A stretch of 59,185 bases of DNA, from NCBI GenBank assembly GCA_946885605.1, contig CAMPGR010000006.1, positions 1 through 59,185 on the forward strand, given 5' to 3'. Shown one piece after another: positions 58,488 to 59,185 of the stretch. Position numbers and translations under genes: made by a program. The notes beneath the pieces are model-generated. The model did not search any database, had not been told where the DNA came from, and saw nothing but the letters and a program-made list of their open reading frames with translations. The stretch comes from an uncultured Pseudomonadota bacterium. Lineage in GTDB: Bacteria; Pseudomonadota; Gammaproteobacteria; Burkholderiales; SG8-41. Every line of letters begins with the position of its first letter. The first letter of the stretch is position 1.

Positions 58488-59185
58488 CTACTTGCGGAAT
58501 TCGCGCACGATGTGTTGCTGGCGACGGCTCACCGCGATTTTTTCATCGCAGCCATGCAGCACCACGAGCCAGTTGCCTTCGGCGCCCTCGCCCGCCGCGC
58601 GCTCGAAGCCGCGAATCGCCTCGCGGGCCACGAGGCAGTTGCGGTGCACGCGCACGAAACGCTCGCCGTACTCCTGCTCGAGCCGGGTGAGCGACTCGTC
58701 CACCAGGTACTCGCGGCGGGCGTCGCGCACCGTCACGTACTTGAGCTCCGCCTTGAGGTAGATCACTTCGGCGATCGGAATGAGATGGATCCGTCCGCGC
58801 TCCTGCGCGCTCAGGAAAGCCCGCGGTTGCGGCTGCAGCTCGCGCAGCGTGTCCGACGTGGGGTGGCCGGTAGTGTGCACGCGCTGCAGCGCTTCGAGGA
58901 GACGCGCGGCGCGAATGGGCTTCAGCAGGTAATCGACGGCGTGCACTTCGAACGCACGGATGGCGTAAGCATCGTATGCCGTGGTGAAGACGACCGCCGG
59001 CGGATGCTCGAGCTTCTGCAGATGCTGCGCGACTTCGATCCCGTCCATTTCAGGCATGCGGACGTCAAGCAGCACCACGTTCGCGCCGCAGCCGCCAAGC
59101 AGCGCGAGCGCCGCGCGGCCGCTGTCGGCTTCGCCGACGACCGCGAGCGGGAGCTCCGGTGCGCAATCGGCGAGGAGGTCGCGCA
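58488..59185 (-). CDS. algR: AlgR-like LytTR response regulator, 5' end outside window
   Basis: The frame stays open to the window edge (59185); visible residues begin in the receiver domain (LLADCAPELPLAVVGEADSG). The phosphorylated aspartate lies in VVLLDVRMPEMDGIEV; FTTAYDAYAIRAF has the conserved threonine and KPI the conserved lysine. The C-terminal LytTR domain (RIHLIPIAEVIYLKAELKYV, RVHRNCLV) binds DNA. AlgR beside hemC is the arrangement in Pseudomonas and betaproteobacteria. A short methionine-start reading from 59078 would cut off half of the receiver domain. Confidence 0.92.
   Translation of the reverse strand, partial: RDLLADCAPELPLAVVGEADSGRAALALLGGCGANVVLLDVRMPEMDGIEVAQHLQKLEHPPAVVFTTAYDAYAIRAFEVHAVDYLLKPIRAARLLEALQRVHTTGHPTSDTLRELQPQPRAFLSAQERGRIHLIPIAEVIYLKAELKYVTVRDARREYLVDESLTRLEQEYGERFVRVHRNCLVAREAIRGFERAAGEGAEGNWLVVLHGCDEKIAVSRRQQHIVREFRK

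Overview
The window is 59 kb of dense, high-GC chromosome with the codon bias, frequent GTG/TTG starts and 1-4 nt gene overlaps typical of a betaproteobacterium, most likely of the Burkholderiales/Nitrosomonadales type. Supporting markers are a class I PHA synthase, a Bug/TctC-type periplasmic binding protein, paired pilT/pilU beside yggS-proC, the hemC-hemD-hemX-hemY cluster next to an AlgR-like regulator, and the aroQ-accB-accC-prmA-DUF3426 cluster. I see no insertion sequence, integrase, prophage or CRISPR array. This is mostly core metabolism with one accessory-looking operon.

Layout. 1-3.7 kb: end of a HIRAN-domain gene, an FAH-family hydrolase, an RlmL-like rRNA methyltransferase, a small SANT-like protein and a TauE/SafE permease. 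3.7-8.8 kb: pilT-pilU on the minus strand, diverging from yggS-proC-yggT-yggU. 8.8-18.2 kb: a minus-strand series aceE-aceF-nadD-rsfS-rlmH-maf-rng-cls, with an extended -10 promoter ahead of aceE. 18.3-23.0 kb: a frameshifted 3-hydroxyacyl-CoA dehydrogenase (SDR), a Bug binding protein, phaC and a metallo-beta-lactamase-fold hydrolase. 23.0-29.4 kb: the leucine/isovalerate (liu) regulon, liuR - ivd - DsbA-like isomerase - macrodomain - mccB - liuC - hmgL, with two palindromic LiuR-type boxes. The mccA gene is absent. 29.4-36.5 kb: a tightly coupled minus-strand operon of a GcvT-like protein, two FAD oxidoreductases, a GDSL lipoprotein and an MFS carrier. This is the best candidate here for an undescribed pathway. 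36.6-40.8 kb: a lipoprotein, gluconokinase, tRNA-Arg(CCG), a membrane-anchored cytochrome c, ApaH, a PfkB kinase and MscL.

40.85-50 kb: a ten-gene minus-strand array aroQ-accB-accC-prmA-DUF3426-gcvT-gcvH-gcvPA-tpx-gcvPB. The thiol peroxidase gene sits between the two halves of glycine decarboxylase. 50.2-52.8 kb: cutA-dsbD-tlpA, a thiol-redox unit. 53.2-59.2 kb: a ferredoxin-reductase-like flavoprotein, then an AlgR-type LytTR regulator followed by hemC-hemD-hemX-hemY.

Functionally, leucine degradation yields acetyl-CoA and acetoacetate, pyruvate dehydrogenase feeds acetyl-CoA, and acetyl-CoA carboxylase and PHA synthase draw on that pool. The glycine cleavage system supplies one-carbon units. 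All functions are inferred from motifs and gene context read by eye; no database search was run.
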